A DNA stretch of 33,948 nucleotides from Frankia nepalensis (GTDB taxonomy: Bacteria > Actinomycetota > Actinomycetes > Frankiales > Frankiaceae). Shown in pieces: positions 1 to 8,054 of this stretch. The position numbers and the translations under genes are program-made. The notes beneath the pieces are model-generated. The model was not told where the DNA came from and did not search any database. It was given only the letters and a program-made list of their open reading frames with translations. The first letter of the stretch is position 1, and every line of letters starts with the position of its first letter. The stretch covers positions 35,404-69,351 of the forward strand of contig NZ_JADWYU010000100.1 in assembly GCF_016786325.1 (NCBI RefSeq), read 5' to 3'.

Positions 1-53
1 GGGGCGCTCAGCGCCCCAACGGCGGAGCGGCGATGGTCGCCCCTAGGGCGACC
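1..53 (-). terminator. Tandem hairpins downstream of trxA
   Basis: Two perfect inverted repeats follow the trxA stop codon (minus strand). The first is an 8-bp stem at 35-42/46-53 with a CTA loop. The second is a 7-bp stem at 1-7/11-17 with a TCA loop. Neither is followed by a T-run, which is common for actinobacterial terminators. The trxA stop lies about 15 nt before the first stem. Terminator function is inferred from position and structure. Confidence 0.6.
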
Positions 54-67
54 TTGAGCCGACCGCC

Positions 68-394
68 TTAGATGAACTCGGCCAGATCGTTCAGGAGCGC
101 GCGCTTCGGCTTCGCGCCGACGATGCTCTTCACGATCGCGCCGTTCTGGAAGACGGCCATGGTCGGGATCGACATGATCTGATAGTTGCGGGCCGTCTGC
201 GGGTTCTCGTCGATGTTGAGCTTGACAACCCGCAGCTGGTCGCCGTGCGCCGCCGCGATTTCCTCCAGGACGGGAGCGACCATCTTGCATGGGCCGCACC
301 ACTCCGCCCAGAAGTCCACGAGCACCGGCTTGTCGCTGTCGAGCACCTCGGCGGCGAACGTGCTGTCCGTCACCGCTGTGGTGGCACCTGCCAT
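68..394 (-). CDS. trxA: Thioredoxin
   Basis: A 108-residue classical thioredoxin, the usual length for the family. It is a cytosolic dithiol reductant of protein disulfides and is itself reduced by the product of the upstream trxB. The active site WCGPC is at residues 32-36, preceded by the FWAE strand. The cis-proline motif SIPTM is visible further on. It starts with ATG (minus strand, 394) 69 bp after the trxB stop, so the two genes are very probably one transcript driven by the sigmaR-type promoter before trxB. Two tandem hairpins follow the stop. The order sigM, anti-sigma, trxB, trxA matches Mycobacterium, which supports the assignment. Confidence 0.97.
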   Translation of the reverse strand: MAGATTAVTDSTFAAEVLDSDKPVLVDFWAEWCGPCKMVAPVLEEIAAAHGDQLRVVKLNIDENPQTARNYQIMSIPTMAVFQNGAIVKSIVGAKPKRALLNDLAEFI

Positions 395-463
395 CGGACT
401 CTTCTCTCTCTCGTCGTGCCGTTGTCTGTCGTGGTCTCCGTGGCCTTCAGGCTGACACGCGGC

Positions 464-1438
464 TCACGCCGCCCCGGGCGCCGAGGTCTCGTCGCCCTCC
501 TCGTGGGCGGCGATCCAGCGCTCGGCGTCCAGCGCGGCGGCGCAGCCCGTCCCGGCGGCGGTGATGGCCTGCCGGTAGGTGTGGTCGACCACGTCGCCGG
601 CGGCGAACACGCCGTCCAGGTTCGTCCTGGTCGACGGGGCGTCGACGAGGACGTAGCCCTCGTCGTCCAGCGTCACCTGGCCGCGGAACAGCTCCGACCG
701 CGGCACGTGCCCGATCGCGATGAACATGCCCGAGACGTCCAGCTTGTCGTCCGCACCGGTCACGGTGTCGTGCAGCCGGACGCCGGTGAGCTTGTGCTCC
801 CCGTCCAGGCCGTTCACCACCGCGTTCCACCGGAACTTGATCTTAGGGTTCGCGAACGCGCGTTGCTGCATGATGGCGCTCGCGCGCAGCTTGTCCCTGC
901 GGTGGACGATGGTCACGGAGTTCGCGAACCGGGTGAGGAAGGTGGCCTCCTCCATCGCCGAGTCGCCGCCGCCGACGACCGCGATGTCCTGGTCACGGAA
1001 GAAGAACCCGTCGCAGGTCGCGCAGGCCGAGACGCCGCGGCCGAGCAGCCGGTCCTCGTCCGAGACGCCGAGCTTCCGGTAGGCGGAGCCGGTGGCGATG
1101 ATGACCGTCTTGGCGTAGTGCGTCTCTTCGCCGACCTTGACCACCTTCGGGGTGACGGTGAGGTCGACCTCGGTGACGTCGTCCGCGACCAGCTCGGCGC
1201 CGAAGCGCTCGGCCTGCTGGCGAAGGTTGTCCATAAGGTCGGGTCCCTGGATCCCCTCGGGGAAGCCGGGGAAGTTCTCCACCTCGGTGGTGGTCATCAG
1301 CGCGCCGCCGGCCGAGACGGCGCCCTCGAACACCAGCGGCCGCAGGTTCGCGCGCGCCGAGTAGATGGCGGCCGTGTACCCTGCCGGTCCGGAACCGATG
1401 ATGATGACATCCCGAACGCCGCTCTCCTGCGCTGTCAC
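464..1438 (-). CDS. trxB: Thioredoxin reductase (NADPH)
   Basis: A 324-residue low-molecular-weight thioredoxin reductase, which passes electrons from NADPH through FAD and a redox disulfide to thioredoxin. The FAD dinucleotide motif GSGPAG is at residues 15-20, the redox motif CATC at 139-142, and the NADPH motif VGGGDSA at about 155-161. The C-terminal FAD motif GDVVD and the AAGTGC stretch complete the family signature. It starts with GTG at 1438, supported by a GGGAG Shine-Dalgarno about 8 nt upstream. It is the first gene of trxB-trxA and has its own sigmaR/SigH-type promoter in the 167-bp gap after the anti-sigma gene, consistent with disulfide-stress induction known for actinobacterial trxBA. 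Confidence 0.97.
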   Translation of the reverse strand: MTAQESGVRDVIIIGSGPAGYTAAIYSARANLRPLVFEGAVSAGGALMTTTEVENFPGFPEGIQGPDLMDNLRQQAERFGAELVADDVTEVDLTVTPKVVKVGEETHYAKTVIIATGSAYRKLGVSDEDRLLGRGVSACATCDGFFFRDQDIAVVGGGDSAMEEATFLTRFANSVTIVHRRDKLRASAIMQQRAFANPKIKFRWNAVVNGLDGEHKLTGVRLHDTVTGADDKLDVSGMFIAIGHVPRSELFRGQVTLDDEGYVLVDAPSTRTNLDGVFAAGDVVDHTYRQAITAAGTGCAAALDAERWIAAHEEGDETSAPGAA

Positions 1439-1479
1439 GCGCTGCTCCCTTCACATCGCGGCTGAGCCGCTGTCACGCT

Positions 1480-1505
1480 AACCGCGCTGGGTTACCAGAG
1501 ATTCC
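1480..1505 (-). promoter_or_regulatory. SigmaR/SigH-type promoter of trxBA
   Basis: Read on the minus strand, GGAAT (1505-1501) is followed by exactly 18 nt and then GTT (1482-1480). This is the GGAAT-N18-GTT consensus described for Streptomyces SigR and close to mycobacterial SigH promoters. Transcription would begin around 1473, giving a leader of about 35 nt before the trxB GTG. In Streptomyces coelicolor trxBA is a known SigR target, so motif and gene agree. Confidence 0.8.
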
Positions 1506-1605
1506 ACCCTGGCCGGAGCGTCCACGAAGAAGCTCTTCCCGTGCCCCGGCCACCTCGACAAGGATCTCCTGGCGGGGCCGCGCGCCGCCTCCGCTGCCCA
1601 GCACC

Positions 1606-2658
1606 TCAGGCTCTGCTGGCTGTTCCGGAGAACCGGGTTTCCTCGACCAGGTGACCAGCGTCGCAGCCCGGGTCGACAACCGTCAGCTGGACCAGGTCCG
1701 TCGCCCCCGTCGTGGTGACCGGCGCTCCCGCCGTCGATGTACCCGAAAAGTCAGGAATGTCCACCACGACCAGCACGGCGCCGCGGCCACCGTAGCTGAT
1801 CCGGTCGAGGGCCAGCACGCTGCCGCCGAGGGTCGCGGCCAGCTTCTGATAGCAGCCCAGCAGGTCGGACGTGGTGAGGTCGCCAGACGCGAGCGCGAAG
1901 GTCGAGGTAGTGGGCGCGGCGCTGGACGCCGCGCCGGGCGCGTCGGCGGCGGGCGGAACCGCGTCCAGGCTGACGGTCCTGACGACCGGCACCCGGCCGG
2001 CCAGCAGGTCCCGCGCGTGCCGCGGCACGTCGTCCGAGGTCAGGACGGCGCCGCTGTCCGCCAGGGCCACCACGCCGGCGGCCAGGGCACGCTCCTGCCC
2101 GCCGGCCGACCCGCCGGCCGCGTCGCCGTAGGCGCTCATGGTGGGCGCCGACGCGGGCAGCGCCGCGGAAGCCGCGGTGTCGGCGGAGTCGCTCCCGCCG
2201 CGCTGCCATCCGGCGAACAGCCCGACGCCCGCGACCACGACCAGCAGGCAGGCGGCCAGCATCACGAGGCGTTCGGGCCGGGCGGACCGGCCGGCGACCA
2301 ACTGGCGGGCCTGCGCCGACGGGCGCGGCGCGGCGGCCGAACCGAACGTCGGCGGCCGCCCGCCGCCGGGCGAACGCCGCCCGCCGCCCCGCCGCGCGCG
2401 GCTCGCCGGCGGGGCCGCCGGCACGGGAGCGGCCGAGAGGGCCTCCTGGATACGCCGGGCGACGTCGGGAGGCATGGTGATGGGGGCGAGCCGGGCAAGC
2501 TCGCCGCGCACGTCGCGCAGCGCGACCACGACCCGCTGGCAGTCGGCGCAGAGCCGGACGTGGCGGTCGACGGAGCCCGGCGTGCGCTCGCCGTCCGCGT
2601 ACGCGTCGAGCAGTTCGTCCTCGGGATGCCGCGTCTCGCCGCGAGCGTCAGAACCCAC
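1606..2658 (-). CDS. Anti-sigma-M factor, zinc-binding membrane protein
   Basis: 350 residues. The N-terminal anti-sigma domain carries the zinc motif H33-x3-C37-x2-C40 (HVRLCADC), typical of zf-HC2/ZAS anti-sigma factors that bind an ECF sigma factor. A Pro/Ala/Arg-rich linker (about 75-130) leads to one membrane segment at about 131-150, then an extracytoplasmic domain of about 200 residues with Ala/Ser-rich and compact parts. The GTG start at 2658 overlaps the end of sigM by 11 bp and has a GGGGAGGTGA Shine-Dalgarno, so the two are translationally coupled. By position it corresponds to mycobacterial RsmA, but its outer domain is longer than I expect. The signal sensed cannot be read from the sequence. 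Confidence 0.85.
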   Translation of the reverse strand: MGSDARGETRHPEDELLDAYADGERTPGSVDRHVRLCADCQRVVVALRDVRGELARLAPITMPPDVARRIQEALSAAPVPAAPPASRARRGGGRRSPGGGRPPTFGSAAAPRPSAQARQLVAGRSARPERLVMLAACLLVVVAGVGLFAGWQRGGSDSADTAASAALPASAPTMSAYGDAAGGSAGGQERALAAGVVALADSGAVLTSDDVPRHARDLLAGRVPVVRTVSLDAVPPAADAPGAASSAAPTTSTFALASGDLTTSDLLGCYQKLAATLGGSVLALDRISYGGRGAVLVVVDIPDFSGTSTAGAPVTTTGATDLVQLTVVDPGCDAGHLVEETRFSGTASRA

Positions 2659-3349
2659 CGCCGGTCACCTCCCCTGCTTCCAAGACGGGGCGGACGGCCC
2701 GCTGGTTCCCTGGGCGAAGGTGGCCAAGCTCTCCGGCGAGCCGGGCACGGCCGCGGGCGGCCCGGCTCTTGACCGTCCCCACCGGCACGCCGAGCACCTC
2801 GGCGACCCGCGCCACCGGCAGTCCTTCGACGTCGACGAGCACGACGGCGGCCCGCAGCGCCGGTGGCAGCCGGGCGAGCGCGCCCGCGATGTCGAGGCGG
2901 AGCTCACCTTCGGCGTGGGCGTCGCGCGGGTCGGCGTGCTCGTGCTCGGTGCCGTCCGGGCGGGTCGGCATCGGCACCACGGCCGGGCGGGCGGCCTGCC
3001 GGCGCAGCCGGTCGAGGGCGGCGTTCACCGTGATCCGGTGCAGCCAGGTGCGCACCGTCGACTCGCCCCGGAACCCGGCCGCCCGCCGGTGGGCGGACAG
3101 CATCGCCTCCTGGACCGCGTCGGCGGCGTCCTCGGTGTCGTGCAGCAGCCGGTACGCGACCGACCAGAGCCGGTCGGCGTTGGCCCGGAACAGCTCGGCG
3201 AAGGCCGTCGGATCGCCCGCCACATGCCGGCGCAGCAGCTCCGCGTCCGGGTCGACCGCCCGCCCGGACCCCTCCGGTCCGGGCATGTCCGACACGTCGG
3301 ACATGCCAGCCGAGCCGGCTGACGGGGATTCGTCGGGCTGGTTGGGCAT
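2648..3349 (-). CDS. sigM: ECF RNA polymerase sigma factor SigM
   Basis: 233 residues with the two ECF domains: sigma-2 at about 47-115 (AELFRANADRLWSVAYRLL, then DAVQEAML and the WLHRITVNAALD stretch) and sigma-4 at about 152-206 (LPPALRAAVVLVDVEG, then the helix-turn-helix VAEVLGVPVGTVKSRAARGR). The N-terminal ~30 residues are low complexity. The ATG at 3349 has no clear Shine-Dalgarno; an in-frame ATG 15 codons later (residue 16) is an alternative. The gene lies 26 bp after the pseudokinase gene and overlaps its anti-sigma gene by 11 bp. Identity as SigM rests on synteny with Rv3911 plus the ECF domains. Confidence 0.9.
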   Translation of the reverse strand: MPNQPDESPSAGSAGMSDVSDMPGPEGSGRAVDPDAELLRRHVAGDPTAFAELFRANADRLWSVAYRLLHDTEDAADAVQEAMLSAHRRAAGFRGESTVRTWLHRITVNAALDRLRRQAARPAVVPMPTRPDGTEHEHADPRDAHAEGELRLDIAGALARLPPALRAAVVLVDVEGLPVARVAEVLGVPVGTVKSRAARGRARLAGELGHLRPGNQRAVRPVLEAGEVTGGGF

Positions 3350-3375
3350 GGCATTCGGCCGGACGGCGTGGGACG

Positions 3376-5247
3376 TCAGGACAAGAACTGGACTTCGGCG
3401 ATCGAGCCCTTGAACTTGCCCTCAGCCTGGGGGAGGTCGGTCAACCACACCAGCCAGTAACGATGCGCTCCGCGTGGCGAGATGGTCACCTTGACCTCGT
3501 TGGAGGCACCCTGCTGCTGGCCGACCACCTGGAACTGGCCGAGCTCGGTCCCCTTCGTGTCCGCGGCGCGGATCTCGAACGAGCTGGGCGCGAGGCTGCC
3601 GACAGTGACGACCACCTGGGAGACGTCCCGAGCGTCGCCGAGGTCGAACAGCAGACCGACGCCCTTCTTCTCCGGCCTGCCGAAGGTGAACGGCGGGTTG
3701 TACCCCTCCGTCTCCCACTGGGTCGCCACGTCGCCGTCGTACGCCCTCGAGACCGAACCGGGTTTCTCGTTGCCGTCGCCCGGTGGCGGGTCGAAGGACT
3801 CGGCGCCCGCCGGCGTGACAGGAAGTCCCTGCGTGGGTCCCGCGGACGTCGCGGGAGTGTTGCCCGGGTCGTCTCCTTCGCCGCCGCCGAGCTGGAGGGC
3901 GAGCACGATGCCGACGACGAGGACCAGAACGACCACGATCGCGCCGATGATGATCGGTACGCGGCGGCGGCCGGGCTGTTGGCCACCGGCCGCGGGCCGG
4001 CCCCCGCGCGGCCCCGTGCCGGACGGCCCGGCCGGCGGGTAGCCACGCTGCGCTGGCGGGTAGTCGTCCCGGTAACGGCGGTCGTAGCCGTCGCGGTCGT
4101 AACCCTCGTCGTAGTCGTCCTGGTAGCGGCCCCGGTAGCGGTCGTCGGGGTAGCCGCGGTCGTAGTCGTCGTAGCGGCCGCGGCCGCGGTCGTAGTCGTC
4201 CGGGCCGGGGGCCGCGAAGCCGGCCGTGGACGGCAGGTTCGCGGTGTCGGGGCCGTAGCCGTCCGGGCCATAGCCGCCGGCGCCATAGCCAGGCGCCATT
4301 TCCTCGGTGTTGGCCGGCTCGTCGCCGAACGTCATCAGGCCGGTGTCGTGCAGCGCCTCGACCGGGGTGACCGCCTCCAGCTCGGCGATCAGGTCCACAG
4401 CGGTGACGATCGGCTCACCGACGGTGTCCTCGCCGCTGAGCGCGGCCATCGTGATCGCGTCCAGGTCGCGCGGGACCGCGTGGTTGAGCTGCCGCGGGCT
4501 CTGTAGGCGTCCGTACGTGCCGTACGGGGCCGAGGGCAGGCCGGTGTCACCGGGCAGCGGCCAGTGGCCGGTGAGCGCCGCGTAGAGCAGCCCGCCGAGG
4601 GCGCGCACGTCGTCGGCGGCCGCCTCGGCGGCGTCCTGCTCCCCGTCCGGCCCGACACCGTCGATCCGCGCGAGCACGGCGCCGACCTCGAGGTCGATCA
4701 CCTTCACGGTGCCGTGGCTGGAGACGATCACGTCGCCGGGGCGCAGGCCGCCGTGGCGCAGCCCGCGCTCGTGCGCGGCGGCGATGACCCGTGCCGCGCC
4801 GAGCACGACGGCCGCGGCCTGCTCGGCCCGCAACGGGCCCTCGGTGGCGAGCTGACGCAGCGTGCGGCCGTCCACCCACTCGGTGATGACGTAGGAGACC
4901 TGGCCGTTCTCGGTGCTCGTGACGGTGGCGTCGTAGGTGGACGCGGCCCCGGGGTGCACCAGCCGGCCGGAGTTCACCGCCGCGGACAGCAGGGACTGGG
5001 CGACCTGTCGCCGGCCAGCGTCATCGTCGGTGTGCTCGACCGCACGCACCGCGACCGGGCGAGTGAGTACAGTGTCATCGCCACGCCAGAGCGTGACGGG
5101 GCCCCGTGAGCTGAGAACGCCGATGAGGCGGTACCGCCGGTCGAGAACCGACTCGGCGAGCAGAATTTCGCCACCGGCCGGCGAAGCGCCATTGGTCACG
5201 CTGTTATCGACGTCCGCAGACTGGGGCCGGTTGCCTGCCTCGACCAC
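3376..5247 (-). CDS. Pseudokinase with membrane anchor and discoidin-like outer domain (MviN C-terminal counterpart)
   Basis: 623 residues from a GTG at 5247 that has GGAGG 4 nt upstream; the open frame reaches 5445 but the extra 66 residues are Arg-rich and look non-coding. Kinase-like fold at about 36-290, with key catalytic residues lost: VAVK reads VAVR (R68), HRD reads HGG (165-167) and DFG reads DLE (185-187), and the glycine loop is degenerate. A Tyr/Asp/Arg/Gly-rich linker follows, then one transmembrane segment at about 430-453 and a C-terminal extracytoplasmic domain of about 150 residues resembling F5/8-type C (discoidin) folds. In M. tuberculosis these parts are fused to the C-terminus of MurJ (MviN, Rv3910), where the phosphorylated pseudokinase binds FhaA. 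Here they are a separate gene between murJ and sigM. A role in control of lipid II flipping is inferred. Confidence 0.85.
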   Translation of the reverse strand: MVEAGNRPQSADVDNSVTNGASPAGGEILLAESVLDRRYRLIGVLSSRGPVTLWRGDDTVLTRPVAVRAVEHTDDDAGRRQVAQSLLSAAVNSGRLVHPGAASTYDATVTSTENGQVSYVITEWVDGRTLRQLATEGPLRAEQAAAVVLGAARVIAAAHERGLRHGGLRPGDVIVSSHGTVKVIDLEVGAVLARIDGVGPDGEQDAAEAAADDVRALGGLLYAALTGHWPLPGDTGLPSAPYGTYGRLQSPRQLNHAVPRDLDAITMAALSGEDTVGEPIVTAVDLIAELEAVTPVEALHDTGLMTFGDEPANTEEMAPGYGAGGYGPDGYGPDTANLPSTAGFAAPGPDDYDRGRGRYDDYDRGYPDDRYRGRYQDDYDEGYDRDGYDRRYRDDYPPAQRGYPPAGPSGTGPRGGRPAAGGQQPGRRRVPIIIGAIVVVLVLVVGIVLALQLGGGEGDDPGNTPATSAGPTQGLPVTPAGAESFDPPPGDGNEKPGSVSRAYDGDVATQWETEGYNPPFTFGRPEKKGVGLLFDLGDARDVSQVVVTVGSLAPSSFEIRAADTKGTELGQFQVVGQQQGASNEVKVTISPRGAHRYWLVWLTDLPQAEGKFKGSIAEVQFLS

Positions 5248-5531
5248 AACGCCTCCGTCGTCCCCGGCTCGGTGGCCTCGTCGCCACTCGGCTCGCCCCG
5301 GCCTGCTGTCCCGGCGTCGACTCTCACGACGCCGGGTGGCACGTACCCAAGGGCACGGTCTGTCCGACCACACCCGCTGGGCTCGTGTCGCGCTGGACCA
5401 CGTTCGTTGGCCGCGCCTCGGCGGTCGCGGCCGCTGTGGCCGCACCCATCGTGGTCGCGTCCGCCCGGACTTGGCCGGCCGATTGGCGATGTTCCCCAGA
5501 TTAGTTTACGGGGATCGTCGTCCCAGGTCGC
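5248..5531 (-). other. Intergenic region between murJ and the pseudokinase gene
   Basis: 284 bp without a convincing gene. It has one AT-richer patch at about 5499-5512. On the minus strand, TAAACT (about 5511-5506) could be a -10 element preceded at 17 nt by GCGACC, a poor -35. If used, the pseudokinase-sigM mRNA would have a leader of over 200 nt. The remainder is GC-rich and an open frame through it is Arg-rich and unconvincing. Confidence 0.35.
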
Positions 5532-8054
5532 TCAGCCCCGACGGAATCGACGGGAAACCATCCTGGTCAGGGCCCTGACCTCGGGGATACCCATCCGGGT
5601 GACGGTCGCGACGAACAACGGCAGGCCGACGATCGCTCCGAGTAGCACCGCGGTCGCGGATCCGACGAAGCCCTGCCCGATCACGTCACGCAGCGCGTGC
5701 GCGAGCGCGCTGGCCGCGGCCGACCCGATCCCGGCGGCGACGGTGATCCGAGCGAGCGTCGCGATGATCCGGTCGCCATCCATCCCACCGAGGCGGCGGC
5801 GCAGCAACGCGCAGGTCACGCACAGCCCGGCGACGTAACCGACGTTGAACGCCATGGCCAGGGCCACCGCCCGATGCTCCTCGGGAACCAGATGGCTGAG
5901 CACGAACGCGGCGGTCACGTTCGTCGCGACCACCCCGATGTTCACGAGCGCCGGGGTACGGCTGTCCTGGTGGGCGTAGAACACCCGCAGGTGCAACTGG
6001 AAGACCGAGAACGGCACCAACGCGACCGCGAAGGCCGACAGCGTGTCGCCGATGGTGACCGCCGAGTCGTACTCGACCGCGCCGTGGTTGAACACCGCCA
6101 CCGCGATCGGGCGGCCGAGCGCGAACAGGAACAACGCCGCCGGCACGATCGCGGTCAGGCTGAGCCGGGTCGACGTCGACAGGTCGTCGAGCACCAGGTC
6201 TCGGCGGTTCTCGGCCGCGTGCGCGCTCATCCGTGGCAGCAATGCGGTGATCACCGATACGCCGATGATCGCATACGGGAGCTGGAAGAGCTGGTAGCCG
6301 TAGGTGTAGACGGTGTAGGCCTCGGTCGAGCTCCCCAGGCGGGTGATGGCCACGTAGCCGGCCTGGCTGATGACCACCCACAGGATCGTCCAGCCGGCAA
6401 GCCGCACCGCCTTGCGCAGCTCCGGATGGGTGAGATCCAGGCTCGGGCGGTAGCGGAAGCCGACCTTGCGTAGCGACGGCAACAGCGCGACCGTCATCGC
6501 CACCACGCCGAAGGTGGTACCGCCCGCGAGCACCATCACCTGGGTGTCCGTGATGGTCTTCTCGCCGGTGATCTGCGGTGGGCGCGGCCCGGCGATGACG
6601 TAGGTGAACGTCACGCAGGTCGCGATGACGAACAGGTTGTTCAGGACCGGCGTGAACATCGGCGCGGCGAACGAGCCACGTACGTTGAGGATCGCGCCGA
6701 TCGTCGCGCCGACGCCGTAGCAGACGATCTGCGGCATGAACCACCGCAGGAACGTGGCGCTGAGCTCCTGCTTCTCGGGCGTCGAGTTCAGGTAGAGATC
6801 GACGATCGTCGGCGCCGCGAGGAAGCCAATGGCGCAGGCGGCGCCGAGTAGCAGGATCATGAGCGTCAGCAGGGACGACGCGAACTTCTCGCCGCCGTCC
6901 GGATCCTGTTTGGACGCCCGGACGAGCACCGGTACGACGACGCTGGTCAGGATTCCGCCGATCAGCAGGTCGTAGACGATGTTCGGGATCGTGTTCGCGA
7001 CGTTGTAGGCGTCGCCGACCGCCCCGACGCCGATGGCGACCGCGATCGCGATCGTGCGCAGGAACCCCGTCGCGCGCGAGGCGATGGTGCCGAGCGCCAT
7101 CACCCCGCTGGCCCGGCCGAGCCCACCCCTGGCCGCCGGCTGCTGGCCGAGTTCGCGTCCCGGTGGCTGCCGGGGTCTGCGCGTGCGCGGCTGGAGCATC
7201 GTCTGCTCCGCCGGGCTGGGCACGTCGCGGCCGCCCGCGCGGGCCGCGCGGTCCGTCCGGGCGACCATCCGGTCGGGTGGCACCGGTCGCGGCCGCTGCC
7301 TGGCCGGTTGCTGGCGCGGTGGCTCCGGTGGGGGCGGCGGCGTGCCGCGCCGTCCGCCGGCGTGCCGTGGGCCGAGCGCGCGCCCGTCGCGGCGCGACAC
7401 CGGTGTCGTCGGGCGTGCCTCGGCCACGCGCTCGACCGGCGGCGGGGCGCCGGGCGGCCCGGGCAACCGGGTGGTCGGCGCCGACGGGGGCACAGGAGGC
7501 CGCGGCTGCCTCGCCGGGGGCGGCGGGGTGGCCCCCCGCCGCGGCCGTTCCGCCTCGGGCGGCGGCGGCACCGGGGGTGGCGGCACCGGGGGTGGCGGCA
7601 CTGAGGGTGGCGGCGTCCGCGGGGCAGCCGGCAGCCGGCGGGTCGGACCCGCGGATCCCTCGGGCGGGTACCGGTCCTCCCGGCGTGGGTCGCCGCGGTA
7701 ACGCTCGCGCGGATCGTCCCCCCGCCGGTCGTCCGCCCGCTGGATGTCCGCCCGTCGGGGGTCGGGGCGCCGCCGCCCCTGGCGGGCCTCGTCGGGATGG
7801 CGCTCGTCGGGGTGCTGCTCGTCGGGGTGACGGATGTCCCGGCGGCGCTCGCCCCGGCCGTGGCTACCCCGGTCGTGGTCACCCCGGTACCGGTCGTCCC
7901 GGTACCGGTCGTCGTGGCGCGAGCCGTCGCGCGGGTCGCGGTACGGGTCGTCCCGGTACTGGTCCTCGCGGTACGGGTCGTCCCGGCGGGTCGGGCCTGT
8001 CCCCCGGCGGTGCCGCGGACCCATCGGGTCGTCGGGACCGTCGGCCGGGCTCAC
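5532..8054 (-). CDS. murJ: Lipid II flippase MurJ with long disordered N-terminal extension
   Basis: 840 residues. The MurJ/MviN membrane domain begins near residue 314 (GRASGVMALGTIASRATGF) and covers about 525 residues with some 14 predicted membrane segments, the normal size of the family. It flips lipid-linked peptidoglycan precursor across the plasma membrane. Residues 1-313 are a charged and proline-rich extension: first Arg/Asp-rich near-repeats (RDDRYR-like), then three PPPPV units encoded by 15-bp DNA repeats, then Pro/Arg-rich sequence. The GTG start at 8054 overlaps the DUF6049 stop as GTGA, so it is translationally coupled. A later ATG at residue 11 is an alternative. Unlike the mycobacterial protein it ends after the membrane domain; the pseudokinase part is a separate downstream gene. 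Confidence 0.93.
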   Translation of the reverse strand: MSPADGPDDPMGPRHRRGTGPTRRDDPYREDQYRDDPYRDPRDGSRHDDRYRDDRYRGDHDRGSHGRGERRRDIRHPDEQHPDERHPDEARQGRRRPDPRRADIQRADDRRGDDPRERYRGDPRREDRYPPEGSAGPTRRLPAAPRTPPPSVPPPPVPPPPVPPPPEAERPRRGATPPPPARQPRPPVPPSAPTTRLPGPPGAPPPVERVAEARPTTPVSRRDGRALGPRHAGGRRGTPPPPPEPPRQQPARQRPRPVPPDRMVARTDRAARAGGRDVPSPAEQTMLQPRTRRPRQPPGRELGQQPAARGGLGRASGVMALGTIASRATGFLRTIAIAVAIGVGAVGDAYNVANTIPNIVYDLLIGGILTSVVVPVLVRASKQDPDGGEKFASSLLTLMILLLGAACAIGFLAAPTIVDLYLNSTPEKQELSATFLRWFMPQIVCYGVGATIGAILNVRGSFAAPMFTPVLNNLFVIATCVTFTYVIAGPRPPQITGEKTITDTQVMVLAGGTTFGVVAMTVALLPSLRKVGFRYRPSLDLTHPELRKAVRLAGWTILWVVISQAGYVAITRLGSSTEAYTVYTYGYQLFQLPYAIIGVSVITALLPRMSAHAAENRRDLVLDDLSTSTRLSLTAIVPAALFLFALGRPIAVAVFNHGAVEYDSAVTIGDTLSAFAVALVPFSVFQLHLRVFYAHQDSRTPALVNIGVVATNVTAAFVLSHLVPEEHRAVALAMAFNVGYVAGLCVTCALLRRRLGGMDGDRIIATLARITVAAGIGSAAASALAHALRDVIGQGFVGSATAVLLGAIVGLPLFVATVTRMGIPEVRALTRMVSRRFRRG
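7562..7612 (-). repeat. 15-bp tandem repeat coding for PPPPV units in MurJ
   Basis: Three near-identical 15-bp units (plus strand form GGCGGCACCGGGGGT, the last slightly changed) lie inside the murJ N-terminal extension and encode consecutive PPPPV. The in-frame period suggests slippage-driven growth of the disordered region. Confidence 0.7.

Noticed and set aside
245-1465. 406-residue plus-strand open frame opposite trxA-trxB
   Set aside because: Shadow of two certain genes in GC-rich DNA.
5248-5445. N-terminal 66-residue extension of the pseudokinase
   Set aside because: Arg/Pro-rich, unlike the domain that follows; a GTG with GGAGG at 5247 is a better start.
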